From Zoroaster sp. YZ-2022 (taxonomy: Eukaryota; Echinodermata; Asteroidea; Forcipulatida; Zoroasteridae), in contig CM055816.1 of the NCBI GenBank assembly GCA_029582265.1, positions 96,436,809-96,500,808 on the forward strand: a DNA stretch of 64,000 nucleotides, given 5' to 3'. This document shows, piece by piece, positions 32,187-44,383 of the stretch (within the stretch, counting starts at the first letter, position 1; every line of letters begins with the position of its first letter). Under the pieces are notes generated by a model that saw only the letters and a list, made by a program, of their open reading frames with translations, made no database searches and was not told the DNA's origin. The position numbers were made by a program, and so were the translations under genes.

Positions 32187-32356
32187 ATCGGCCAAATCTC
32201 GCTGGGCCCCGGCTGACAATGTTGGCTCTTGGGCGGTCTGCTGCTCCGGCTGGAGATAACAACATTGGTGGGGGGAGCGGGGGAGCAGGGGAGCGGAGAG
32301 CGGGGACAGCGTAGGGTATGTTTATTGTCACGTCTCCCAACTATTTTGGCCGGGAT

Positions 32357-33484
32357 TGTCTGAATTTTCTCTTAGTTTATCTACGGAGCCGTGACCAGAC
32401 CCGGGCAAACCGCAGTCTTTGTCTTTGTCTCAAGGACAATACATTAAGGGACAAGGCAAGTGATGGTGTTGGTGATCATCTCGTGATGATGATGATGCCA
32501 ATGATGTAGGTGACGCTGGACGTCATCCTCATCCTCATTATCCTCATCATATTCGTCACTCTCCTCCTCAAAATCATCATCCAATAATCAAAAAATAATA
32601 ATCAAAAAATAAATAAACAATAAATAAATAAAAGTAATATTATTGTCGGTGTTGCGGACAAAAATACATAAACATTCTACTTGGTTGGGATTCGAACATA
32701 CGATCTCTGCATTTCAGATCAGATGTCTTAACCACTAGACCACCGTGGCAACCTGCAAGCGTTCCCAGTTCGATACCCTTGGACGATGCATGGCTGCAAT
32801 GCGCTTGCGCGCAAAACACAGATGATCAGAACTTTATTGTAGGGTGCACCGTGCACGGTTCACCATGCCATTTTGGTCCATAAGTTCCCAAAAGAGAGTT
32901 TGTGTTCAACGCGAAAAGCACATTAAGATACACAAACAACATACAAGCCTCTTCAATTTGGTTTCATCCCCTCATTCCGTTATTTTGACGAAAAATCCAA
33001 CGGTGATCCATCGAAACCAAAAAGAAAGGAAGGAGTGACTCTCCTTCTTTATTGTTCAGTGGTGAACCGTGGTTACATTATCCATCGACATATGAATGGG
33101 ACCGAACTGGTGTATACCACGGTGGTATAGTGGATAAGACACTTGCTGTAAAACGCGGGGATCGTGGGTTCGAATCACCGATTACAACGTTTGTATCTTT
33201 TTGTATAAAGAGTATAATTTATCACACATTAGGGTAAAATCTACAATAATATTTTATCATTATTATAATTTTTCCCCAAATAATTTTTCTTTAAATCAAC
33301 CTTTGGACGCTATTTCATGTTTGGGAAACAAAACCAAACACCCATACAGAGAAAACTTATTAATACTACTGTAGTAATAAAATAAAATAATATGAACAAA
33401 AAAATAAAATCACAAAGACTGACAATATGCGCATGGATAAAATGGGCATGTCGCTCACATATTATACTACAAGGAATTCAGACA
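32357..33484 (+). repeat. Foldback unit U5
   Basis: Type-2 arm 32680-32753 (minus); type-1 arm 33116-33184 (plus), with 3 bases lost from the T-stem and a better anticodon stem (CTTGC). Right junction palindrome. Confidence 0.9.
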
Positions 33485-34618
33485 TGTCTGAATTTTCTCT
33501 TAGTTATCTACGGAGCCGTGACCAGACGCGGGCAAACGCGCAGTCTTTGTCTTTGTCTCAAGGACAATACATTAAGGGACAAGGCAAGTGATGGTGTTGG
33601 TGATCATCTCGTGATGATGATGATGCCAATGATGTAGGTGACGCTGGACGTCATCCTCATCCTCATTATCCTCATCATATTCGTCACTCTCCTCCTCAAA
33701 ATCATCATCCAATAATCAAAAAATAATAATCAACAAATAAAATAAGCAATAAATAAATAAAAGTAATATTATTGTCGGTGTTGCGGACAAAATACATAAA
33801 CATTCTACTTGGTTGGAATTCGAACATACGATCTCTGCATTTCAGATCAGATGTCTTAACCACTAGACCACCGTGGCAACCTGCAAGCGTTCCCAGTTCG
33901 ATACCCTTGGACGATGCATGGCTGCAATGCGCTTGCGCGCAAAACACATATGATCAGAACTTTATTGTAGGGTGCACCGTGCACGGTTCACCATGCCATT
34001 TTGGTCCATAAGTTCCCAAAAGAGAGTTTGTGTTCAACGCGAAAAGCACATTAAGATACACAAACAACATACAAGCCTCTTCAATTTGGTTTCATCCCCT
34101 CATTCCGTTATTTTGACGAAAAATCCAACGGTGATCCATCGAAACCAAAAAGAAAGGGAAGGAGTGACTCTCCTTCTTTATTGTTCAGTGGTGAACCGTG
34201 GTTACATTATCCATCGACATATGAATGGGACCGAACTGGTGTATACCACGGTGGTATAGTGGATAAGACACCTGTTGTAAAACGCGGGGATCGTGGGTTC
34301 GAATCCCACCCGATTGCAACGTTTGTATCTTTTTGTATAAAGAGTATAATTTATCACACATTAGGGTAAAATCTACAATAATATTTTATCATTATTATAA
34401 TTTTTTCCCCAAATAATTTTCTTTAATTCAACCTTTGGACGCTATTTCATGTTTGGGAAACAAAACCAAACACCCCTCCAGAGAAAACTTAATAATACTA
34501 CTGTAGTAATAAAATAAAATAAACTGAACAAAAAAAATAAAATCACAAAGACAGACAATATGCGCATGGATAAAATGGGCATGTCGCTCACATATTATAC
34601 TACAAGGGAATTCAGACA
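33485..34618 (+). repeat. Foldback unit U6
   Basis: Type-2 arm 33808-33881 (minus); type-1 arm 34245-34316 (plus), ending GATTGC like U3. Palindromic junctions. Confidence 0.9.
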
Positions 34619-35752
34619 TGTCTGAATTTTCTCTTAGTTTATCTACGGAGCCGTGACCAGACGCGGGCAAACCGCAGTCTTTGTCTTTGTCTCAAGGACA
34701 ATACATTAAGGGACAAGGCAAGTGATGGTGTTGGTGATCATCTCGTGATGATGATGATGCCAATGATGTAGGTGACGCTGGACGTCATCCTCATCCTCAT
34801 TATCCTCATCATATTCGTCACTCTCCTCCTCAAAATCATCATCCAATAATCAAAAAATAATAATCAAAAAATAAATAAACAATAAATAAATAAAAGTAAT
34901 ATTATTGTCGGTGTTGCGGACAAAAATACATAAACATTCTACTTGGTTGGGATTCGAACATACGATCTCTGCATTTCAGATCAGATGTCTTAACCACTAG
35001 ACCACCGTGGCAACCTGCAAGCGTTCCCAGTTCGATACCCTTGGACGATGCATGGCTGCAATGCGCTTGCGCGCAAAAACACAGATGATCAGAACTTTAT
35101 TGTAGGGTGCACCGTGCACGGTTCACCATGCCATTTTGGTCCATAAGTTCCCAAAAGAGGTTTGTGTTCAACGAAAAGCACATTAAGATACACAAACAAC
35201 ATACAAGCCTCTTCAATTTGGTTTCATCCCCTCATTCCGTTATTTTGACGAAAAATCCAACGGTGATCCATCGAAACCAAAAAAGAAAGGAAGGGAGTGA
35301 CTCTCCTTCTTTATTGTTCAGTGGTGAACCGTGGTTACATTATCCATCGACATTATGAATGGGACCGAGCTGGTGTATACCACGGTGGTATAGTGGATAA
35401 GACACCTGTTGTAAAACGCGGGGATCGTGGGTTCGAATCCCACCCGATTACAACGTTTGTATCTTTTTGTATAAAGAGTATAATTTATCACACATTAAGG
35501 TAAAATCTACAATAATATTTTATCATTATTATAATTTTTTCCCCAAATAATTTTCTTTAATTCAACCTTTGGACGCTATTTCATGTTTGGGAAACAAAAC
35601 CAAACACCCCTCCAGAGAAAACTTAATAATACTACTGTAGTAATAAAATAAAATAAACTGAACAAAAAAAATAAAATCACAAAGACAGACAATATGCGCA
35701 TGGATAAAATGGGCATGTCGCTCACATATTATACTACAAGGGAATTCAGACA
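34619..35752 (+). repeat. Foldback unit U7
   Basis: Type-2 arm 34942-35015 (minus); type-1 arm 35379-35450 (plus). Right junction is the terminal spacer 35753-35940. Confidence 0.9.
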
Positions 35753-35942
35753 ATCCCGGCCAAATCTCGCTGGGCCCCCCGGCCCCCTGACAATGTTGGC
35801 TCTTATTGGGCGGTCTGTGCTCCGGCTGGAGATATGTAACATTGGTGGGGGGATCAGAGAACAGGAAACGCAGAGCGGAGAGCGGGGACAGCGTAGGGTA
35901 TGTTTATTGTCACGTGTCCCAACTATTTTGGCCGGGATTGTA

Positions 35943-36260
35943 GCTGATAGTTTTTGTAAGAGAATCTTGACTTTTTCTACGAAATCTTCCTCATTGTTGG
36001 TATTTCTCGCATATCGGAGAGTTTCTCCGTAGATAAATGCTTTGAATACATGGGGTGGGTGTGATGAGGTTATGTGTAGAAACTGATATATTTCTGTTGG
36101 TTTGGTGTACACTTTTGTGTCAATTATGCCAGTTTCACGGAAGAGTTTTCCTTTGAAAATGGTTAAGTCAAGATAATCGATTGAGGTTTTTCAGGCCTCG
36201 TATGTGAATTTGAGATTTGCTTGTAACTGATTCATAGTGATTATGAGATTATAGACATGT
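35943..36260 (-). pseudogene. Penelope-like RT remnant, upstream part, copy 3
   Basis: The minus strand reads KPTEIYQFLHITSSHPPHVF, then AFIYGETLRYARNTNNEEDF and VEKVKIL. This is the clearest match in the window to the Penelope-like pattern TKVY.KPT...L.YTS.HP.H.F...IYGE.LRL.RI. It is separated from its C-terminal half (27091-27490) by the array insertion. Upstream sequence degrades toward the contig edge, and no catalytic Y.DD is seen. Confidence 0.75.
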
Positions 36261-36424
36261 TCTTTTTCTGAATTAACAGACGAATATTATCAAATTGAAA
36301 TGTTGTGGCTTCAATTTGTTTTCGAGCGTTGCACTGTGTGGTTTTTTGGATGCCAAGTGGATGGTGGTTTGAAGAGGTGGGTTTTAGAGTTTTGTTCCAT
36401 TTATGGGTTGAAACTAAACCTTAT

Positions 36425-36924
36425 NNNNNNNNNNNNNNNNNNNNNNNNNNNNNNNNNNNNNNNNNNNNNNNNNNNNNNNNNNNNNNNNNNNNNNNNNNNN
36501 NNNNNNNNNNNNNNNNNNNNNNNNNNNNNNNNNNNNNNNNNNNNNNNNNNNNNNNNNNNNNNNNNNNNNNNNNNNNNNNNNNNNNNNNNNNNNNNNNNNN
36601 NNNNNNNNNNNNNNNNNNNNNNNNNNNNNNNNNNNNNNNNNNNNNNNNNNNNNNNNNNNNNNNNNNNNNNNNNNNNNNNNNNNNNNNNNNNNNNNNNNNN
36701 NNNNNNNNNNNNNNNNNNNNNNNNNNNNNNNNNNNNNNNNNNNNNNNNNNNNNNNNNNNNNNNNNNNNNNNNNNNNNNNNNNNNNNNNNNNNNNNNNNNN
36801 NNNNNNNNNNNNNNNNNNNNNNNNNNNNNNNNNNNNNNNNNNNNNNNNNNNNNNNNNNNNNNNNNNNNNNNNNNNNNNNNNNNNNNNNNNNNNNNNNNNN
36901 NNNNNNNNNNNNNNNNNNNNNNNN
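36425..36924. other. Assembly gap, 500 N
   Basis: Exactly 500 N. Array polarity flips across it. Confidence 0.99.
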
Positions 36925-37009
36925 CCCACCAATTGATCTCACCGGGCACCAAACCATTTTTTGTTTTAAATTGTCCAGGCAAAAAGGGGGCCCTGGCCCC
37001 AAAAGAAAT

Positions 37010-38148
37010 TATCTGAATTCCCTTGTAGTATAATATGTGAGCGACATGCCCATTTTATCCATGCGCTTATTGTCTGTCTTTGTGATTTTTTTTCTTTTTT
37101 TTTTCAGTTTATTTTATTTTATTACTATAGTAGTATTATTAAGTTTTCTCTGGAGGGGTGTTTGGTTTTGTTTCCCAAACATGAAATAGCGTCCAAAGGT
37201 TGAATTAAAGAAAATCATTTGGGGAAAAAATTATAATAATGATAAAATATTATTGTACATTTTACCCTAACGTGTGATAAATTATACTCTTTATACAAAA
37301 AGATACAAACGTTCTAATCTGGTGGGATTCGAACCCACGATCCCCGCGTTTTACAGCAGGTGTCTTATCCACTATACCACCGTGGTATACACCAGTTCGG
37401 TCCCATTCATATGTCGATGGATAATGTAACCACGGTTCACCACTGAACAATAAAGAAGGAGAGTCACTCCCTTCCTTTCTTTTTTGGTTTCGATGGATCA
37501 CCGTTGGATTTTTCGTCAAAATAACGGAATGAGGGGATGAAACCAAATTGAAGAGGCTTGTATGTTGTTTGTGTATCTTAATGTGCTTTTCGCGTTGAAC
37601 ACAAACTCTCTTTTGGGAACTTATGGACCAAAATGGCATGGTGAACCGTGTACGGTGCACCCTACAATAAAGTTCTGATCATCTGTGTTTTGCGCGCAAG
37701 CGCATTGCAGCCATGCATCGTCCAAGGGTATCGAACTGGGAACGCTTGCAGGTTGCCACGGTGGTCTAGTGGTTAAGACATCTGATCTGAAATGCGAAGA
37801 TCGTATGTTCGAATCCCAACCAAGTAGAATGTTTATGTATTTTTGTCCGCAACACCGACAATAATATTACTTTTATTTATTTATTGTTTATTTTATTTTT
37901 TGATTATTATTTTTTGATTATTGGATGATGATTTTGAGGAGGAGAGTGACGAAGATGATGAGGATAATGAGGATGAGGATGACGTCCAGCGTCACCTACA
38001 TCATTGGCATCATCATCATCACGAGATGATCACCAACACCATCACTTGCCTTGTCCCTTAATGTATTGTCCTTGAGACAAAGACAAAGACTGCGGTTTGC
38101 CCGCGTCTGGTCACGGCTCCGTAGATAAACTAAGAGAAAATTCAGACA
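37010..38148 (-). repeat. Foldback unit R1
   Basis: Type-1 arm 37315-37386 (minus), with a CCTGC/GCGGG anticodon stem that is fully paired counting one G-U. Type-2 arm 37751-37824 (plus). Right junction spacer. Confidence 0.9.
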
Positions 38149-38327
38149 ATCCCGGCCAAAATAGTTGGGACACGTGACAATAAACATACCCTACGCTGTC
38201 CCCGCTCTCCGCTCTCCGCTCCCCCGCTCCCCCCACCAATGTTGTTATCTCCAGCCGGAGCACAGACCGCCCAATAAGAGCCAACATTGTCAGGGGGCCG
38301 GGGGGCCCAGCGAGATTTGGCCGGGAT

Positions 38328-39465
38328 TGTCTGAATTCCCTTGTAGTATAATATGTGAGCGACATGCCCATTTTATCCATGCGCTTATTGTCTGTCTTTG
38401 TGAATTTTTTTTTTTTTTTTTCAGTTTATTTTATTTTATTACTACAGTAGCATTATTAAGTTTTCTCTGGAGGGGTGTTTGGTTTTGTTTCCCAAACATG
38501 AAATAGCGTCCGTCAAGGTTGAATTAAAGAAAATTATTTGGGGAAAAAATTATAATAATGATAAAATATTATTGTAGATTTTACCCTAACGTGTGATAAA
38601 TTATACTCTTTATACAAAAAGATACAAACGTTCTAATCGGGTGGGATTCGAACCCACGATCCCCGCGTTTTACAACAGGTGTCTTATCCACTATACCACC
38701 GTGGTATACACCAGTTCGGTCCCATTCATATGTCGATGGATAATGTAACCACGGTTCACCACTGAACAATAAAGAAGGAGAGTCACTCCCTTCCTTTCTT
38801 TTTTGGTTTCGATGGATCACCGTTGGATTTTTCGTCAAAATAACGGATTGAAGGGATGAAACCAAATTGAAGAGGCTTGTATGTTGTTTGTGTATCTTAA
38901 TGTGCTTTTCGCGTTGAACACAAACTCTCTTTTGGGAACTTATGGACCAAAATGGCATGGTGAACCGTGTACGGTGCACCCTACAATAAAGTTCTGATCA
39001 TCTGTGTTTTGCGCGCAAGCGCATTGCAGCCATGCATCGTCCAAGGGTATCGAACTGGAATGCTTTCAGGTTGCCACGGTGGTCTAGTGGTTAAGACATC
39101 TGATCTGAAATGCGAAGATCGTGTGTTCGAATCCCAACCAAGTAGAATGTTTATGTATTTTTGTCCGCAACACCGACAATAATATTACTTTTATTTATTT
39201 ATTGTTTATTTTATTTTTGATTATTATTTTTGATTATTGGATGATGATTTTGAGGAGGAGAGTGACGAAGATGATGAGGATAATGAGGATGAGGATGACG
39301 TCCAGCGTCACCTACATCATTGGCATCATCATCATCACGAGATGATCACCAACACCATCACTTGCCTTGTCCCTTAATGTATTGTCCTTGAGACAAAAGA
39401 CAAAGACTGCGGTTTGCCCGCGTCTGGTCACGGCTCCGTAGATAAACTAAGAGAAAATTCAGACA
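38328..39465 (-). repeat. Foldback unit R2
   Basis: Type-1 arm 38634-38705 (minus); type-2 arm 39069-39142 (plus), preceded by the GCTTTCAGG variant shared with R7. Right junction spacer with several base losses. Confidence 0.9.
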
Positions 39466-39646
39466 AACCCGGCAAAAATAGTTTGGACACGTCAAAATAA
39501 ACATACCCTACGCTGTCCCGCTCTCCGCTCTCCGCTCCCTGCTCCCCTCCCCCACCAATGTTGTTATCTCCAGCCGGAGCACAGACCGCCCAATAAGAGC
39601 CAACATTGTCAGGGGGCCGGGGGGCCCAGCGAGATTTGGCCGGGAT

Positions 39647-40786
39647 TGTCTGAATTCCCTTGTAGTATAATATGTGAGCGACATGCCCATTTTATCCATG
39701 CGCTTATTGTCTGTCTTTGTGAATTTTTTTTTTTTTTTTTTTTCAGTTTATTTTATTTTATTACTACAGTAGTATTATTAAGTTTTCTCTGGAGGGGTTT
39801 TTGGTTTTGTTTCCCAAACATGAAATAGCGTCCAAAGGTTGAATTAAAGAAAATTATTTGGGGAAAAAATTATAATAATGATAAAATATTATTGTAGATT
39901 TTACCCTAACGTGTGATAAATTATACTCTTTATACAAAAAGATACAAACGTTCTAATCGGGTGGGATTCGAACCCACGATCCCCGCGTTTTACAACAGGT
40001 GTCTTATCCACTATACCACCGTGGTATACACCAGTTCGGTCCCATTCATATGTCGATGGATAATGTAACCACGGTTCACCACTGAACAATAAAGAAGGAG
40101 AGTCACTCCCTTCCTTTCTTTTTATGGTTTCGATGGATCACCGTTGGATTTTTCGTCAAAATAATAGAATGAGGATGAAACCAAATTGAAGAGGCTTGTA
40201 TGTTGTTTGTGTATCTTAATGTGCTTTTCGCGTTGAACACAAACTCTCTTTTGGGAACTTATGGACCAAAATGGCATGGTGAACCGTGTACGGTGCACCC
40301 TACAATAAAGTTCTGATCATCTGTGTTTTGCGCGCAAGCGCATTGCAGCCATGCATCGTCCAAGGGTATCGAACTGGGAACGCTTGCAGGTTGCCACGGT
40401 GGTCTAGTGGTTAAGACATCTGATCTGAAATGCGGAAGTCGTATGTTCGAATCCCAACCAAGTAGAATGTTTATGTATTTTTGTCCGCAACACCGACAAT
40501 AATATTACTTTTATTTATTTATTGTTTATTTTATTTTTTGATTATTATTTTTTGATTATTGGATGATGATTTTGAGGAGGAGAGTGACGAAGATGATGAG
40601 GATAATGAGGATGAGGATGACGTCCAGCGTCACCTACATCATTGGCATCATCATCATCACGAGATGATCACCAACACCATCACTTGCCTTGTCCCTTAAT
40701 GTATTGTCCTTGAGACAAAGACAAAGACTGCGGTTTGCCCGCGTCTGGTCACGGCTCCGTAGATAAACTAAGAGAAAATTCAGACA
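39647..40786 (-). repeat. Foldback unit R3
   Basis: Type-1 arm 39954-40025 (minus); type-2 arm 40389-40462 (plus). Right junction palindrome. Confidence 0.9.
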
Positions 40787-41923
40787 TGTCTGAATTCCCT
40801 TGTAGTATAATATGTGAGCGACATGCCCATTTTATCCATGCGCTTATTGTCTGTCTTTGTGAATTTTTTTTTTTTTTTTTTTCAGTTTATTTTATTTTAT
40901 TACTACAGTAGTATTATTAAGTTTTCTCTGGAGGGGTGTTTGGTTTTGTTTCCCAAACATGAAATAGCGTCCAAAGGTTGAATTAAAGAAAATTATTTGG
41001 GAAAAATTATAATAATGATAAAATATTATTGTAGATTTTACCCTAACGTGTGATAAATAATACTCTTTATACAAAAAGATACAAACGTTCTAATCGGGTG
41101 GGATTCGAACCCACGATCCCCGCGTTTTACAACAGGTGTCTTATCCACTATACCACCGTGGTATACACCAGTTCGGTCCCATTCATATGTCGATGGATAA
41201 TGTAACCACGGTTCACCACTGAACAATAAAGAAGGAGAGTCACTCCCTTCCTTTCTTTTTATGGTTTCGATGGATCACCGTTGGATTTTTCGTCAAAATA
41301 ATAGAATGAAGGGATGAAACCAAATTGAAGAGGCTTGTATGTTGTTTGTGTATCTTAATGTGCTTTTCGCGTTGAACACAAACTCTCTTTTGGGAACTTA
41401 TGGACCAAAATGGCATGGTGAACCGTGTACGGTGCACCCTACAATAAAGTTCTGATCATCTGTGTTTTGCGCGCAAGCGCATTGCAGCCATGCATCGTCC
41501 AAGGCTATCGAACTGGGAACGCTTGCAGGTTGCCACGGTGGTCTAGTGGTTAAGACATCTGATCTGAAATGCGGAGATCGTATGTTCGAATCCCAACCAA
41601 GTAGAATGTTTATGTATTTTGTCCGCAACACCGACAATAATATTACTTTTATTTATTTATTGTTTATTTTATTTTTGATTATTATTTTTTGATTATTGGA
41701 TGATGATTTTGAGGAGGAGAGTGACGAAGATGATGAGGATAATGAGGATGAGGATGACGTCCAGCGTCACCTACATCATTGGCATCATCATCATCACGAG
41801 ATGATCACCAACACCATCACTTGCCTTGTCCCTTAATGTATTGTCCTTGAGACAAAGACAAAGACTGCGGTTTGCCCGCGTCTGGTCACGGCTCCGTAGA
41901 TAAACTAAGAGAAAATTCAGACA
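40787..41923 (-). repeat. Foldback unit R4
   Basis: Type-1 arm 41091-41162 (minus); type-2 arm 41528-41601 (plus). Palindromic junctions. Confidence 0.9.
41528..41601 (+). tRNA. Type-2 tRNA-like arm (representative; decayed)
   Basis: 74 nt including the GGTTG/CAACC outer pairing. The A box TGGTCTAGTGG is canonical and the D-stem GTCT/AGAC is perfect. The T-stem is broken (GTATG against CCCAA) although the loop TTCGAAT survives. The anticodon region TCTGATCTGAAATGC pairs poorly and has an extra base in the same place as the type-1 arm. It aligns with type 1 along its whole length and into the 3' flank (A(T/C)GTTT(A/G)TGTAT and TTTTTGT), so both arms descend from one tRNA-derived sequence. Confidence 0.35.
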
Positions 41924-43061
41924 TGTCTGAATTCCCTTGTAGTATAATATGTGAGCGACATGCCCATTTTATCCATGCGCTTATTGTCTGTCTTTGTGAT
42001 TTTTTTTCATTTTTTTTTCAGTTTATTTTATTTTATTACTACAGTAGTATTATTAAGTTTTCTCTGGAGGGGTGTTTGGTTTTGTTTCCCAAACATGAAA
42101 TAGCGTCCAAAGGTTGAATTAAAGAAAATTATTTGGGGAAAAAATTATAATAATGATAAAATATTATTGTAGATTTTACCCTAACGTGTGATAAATTATA
42201 CTCTTTATACAAACAGATACAAACGTTCTAATCGGGTGGGATTCGAACCCACGATCCCCGCGTTTTACAACAGGTGTCTTATCCACTATACCACCGTGGT
42301 ATACACCAGTTCGGTCCCATTCATATGTCGATGGATAATGTAACCACGGTTCACCACTGAACAATAAAGAAGGAGAGTCACTCCCTTCCTTTCTTTTTGG
42401 TTTCGATGGATCACCGTTGGATTTTTCGTCAAAATAACGGATTGAAGGGATGAAACCAAATTGAAGAGGCTTGTATGTTGTTTGTGTATCTTAATGTGCT
42501 TTTCGCGTTGAACACAAACTCTCTTTTGGGAACTTATGGACCAAAATGGCATGGTGAACCGTGTACGGTGCACCCTACAATAAAGTTCTGATCATCTGTG
42601 TTTTGCGCGCAAGCGCATTGCAGCCATGCATCGTCCAAGGGTATCGAACTGGGAACGCTTGCAGGTTGCCACGGTGGTCTAGTGGTTAAGACATCTGATC
42701 TGAAATGCGAAGATCGTATGTTCGAATCCCAACCAAGTAGAATGTTTATGTATTTTTGTCCGCAACACCGACAATAATATTACTTTTATTTATTTATTGT
42801 TTATTTTATTTTTTGATTATTATTTTTTGATTATTGGATGATGATTTTGAGGAGGAGAGTGACGAAGATGATGAGGATAATGAGGATGAGGATGACGTCC
42901 AGCGTCACCTACATCATTGGCATCATCATCATCACGAGATGATCACCAACACCATCACTTGCCTTGTCCCTTAATGTATTGTCCTTGAGACAAAGACAAA
43001 GACTGCGGTTTGCCCGCGTCTGGTCACGGCTCCGTAGATAAACTAAGAGAAAATTCAGACA
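41924..43061 (-). repeat. Foldback unit R5
   Basis: Type-1 arm 42229-42300 (minus); type-2 arm 42664-42737 (plus). Palindromic junctions. Confidence 0.9.
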
Positions 43062-44196
43062 TGTCTGAATTCCCTTGTAGTATAATATGTGAGCGACATG
43101 CCCATTTTATCCATGCGCTTATTGTCTGTCTTTGTGATTTTTTTTTTTTTTTTTTTTGTTCAGTTTATTTTATTTTATTACTACAGTAGTATTATTAAGT
43201 TTTCTCTGGAGGGGTGTTTGGTTTTGTTTCCCAAACATGAAATAGCGTCCAAAGGTTGAATTAAAGAAAATTATTTGGGGAAAAAATTATAATAATGATA
43301 AAATATTATTGTAGATTTTACCCTAACGTGTGATAAATTATACTCTTTATACAAAAAGATACAAACGTTCTAATCGGGTGGGATTCGATCCCTGCGTTTT
43401 ACAACAGGTGTCTTATCCACTATACCACCGTGGTATACACCAGTTCGGTCCCATTCATATGTCGATGGATAATGTAACCACGGTTCACCACTGAACAATA
43501 AAGAAGGAGAGTCACTCCCTTCCTTTCTTTATTGGTTTCGATGGATCACCGTTGGATTTTTCGTCAAAATAACGGAATGAGGGGATGAAACCAAATTGAA
43601 GAGGCTTGTATGTTGTTTGTGTATCTTAATGTGCTTTTCGCGTTGAACACAAACTCTCTTTTGGGAACTTATGGACCAAAATGGCATGGTGAACCGTGTA
43701 CGGTGCACCCTACAATAAAGTTCTGATCATCTGTGTTTTGCGCGCAAGCGCATTGCAGCCATGCATCGTCCAAGGGTATCGAACTGGGAACGCTTGCAGG
43801 TTGCCACGGTGGTCTAGTGGTTAAGACATCTGATCTGAAATGCGAAGATCGTATGTTCGAATCCCAACCAAGTAGAATGTTTATGTATTTTTGTCCGCAA
43901 CACCGACAATAATATTACTTTTATTTATTTATTGTTTATTTTATTTTTTGATTATTATTTTTTGATTATTGGATGATGATTTTGAGGAGGAGAGTGACGA
44001 AGATGATGAGGATAATGAGGATGAGGATGACGTCCAGCGTCACCTACATCATTAGCATCATCATCATCACGAGATGATCACCAACACCATCACTTGCCTT
44101 GTCCCTTAATGTATTGTCCTTGAGACAATGACAAAGACTGCGGTTTGCCCGCGTCTGGTCACGGCTCCGTAGATAAACTAAGAGAAAATTCAGACA
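43062..44196 (-). repeat. Foldback unit R6
   Basis: Type-1 arm 43371-43434 (minus), with an 8-base deletion removing half of the T-stem. Type-2 arm 43799-43872 (plus). Right junction spacer. Confidence 0.9.
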
Positions 44197-44383
44197 ATCC
44201 CGGCCAAAATAGTTGGGACACGTGACAATAAACATACCCTACGCTGTCCCCGCTCTCCGCTCTCCGCTCCCCTGCTCCCCCGCTCCCCCCACCAATGTTG
44301 TTATCTCCAGCCGGAGCACAGACCGCCCAATAAGAGCCAACATTGTCAGGGGGCCGGGGGGCCCAGCGAGATTTGGCCGGGAT

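Larger units (their letters stand above)
27491..35940 (+). mobile_element. Array insertion in block 3: seven units in one TA-flanked insert
   Basis: 8450 bp bounded by CAATCCCG (27491) and GGCCGGGATTG (35940) with TA on both sides. It contains seven units of about 1.13 kb, all with the type-1 arm on the plus strand. There is an outer spacer at each end and one internal spacer between units 4 and 5; the other junctions are direct palindromes. It occupies the same TA of the RT remnant as the 1500-bp insertion in block 1. Confidence 0.85.
25038..36424. repeat. 4.3-kb block, copy 3 (with 8450-bp insertion, cut by gap)
   Basis: Third copy, carrying the insertion at 27491-35940 at the same TA as copy 1. 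The contig stops at 36424 before the end of the block; the last 150 bp diverge from copies 1 and 2 in a way typical of a poorly polished contig edge. Confidence 0.9.

Noticed and set aside
37262..37660. 132-codon minus-strand frame (MHRTRFTMPF...) repeated in many units
   Set aside because: It runs straight through the type-1 tRNA-like arm and is broken by indels in many copies; frame length follows repeat identity, not selection.
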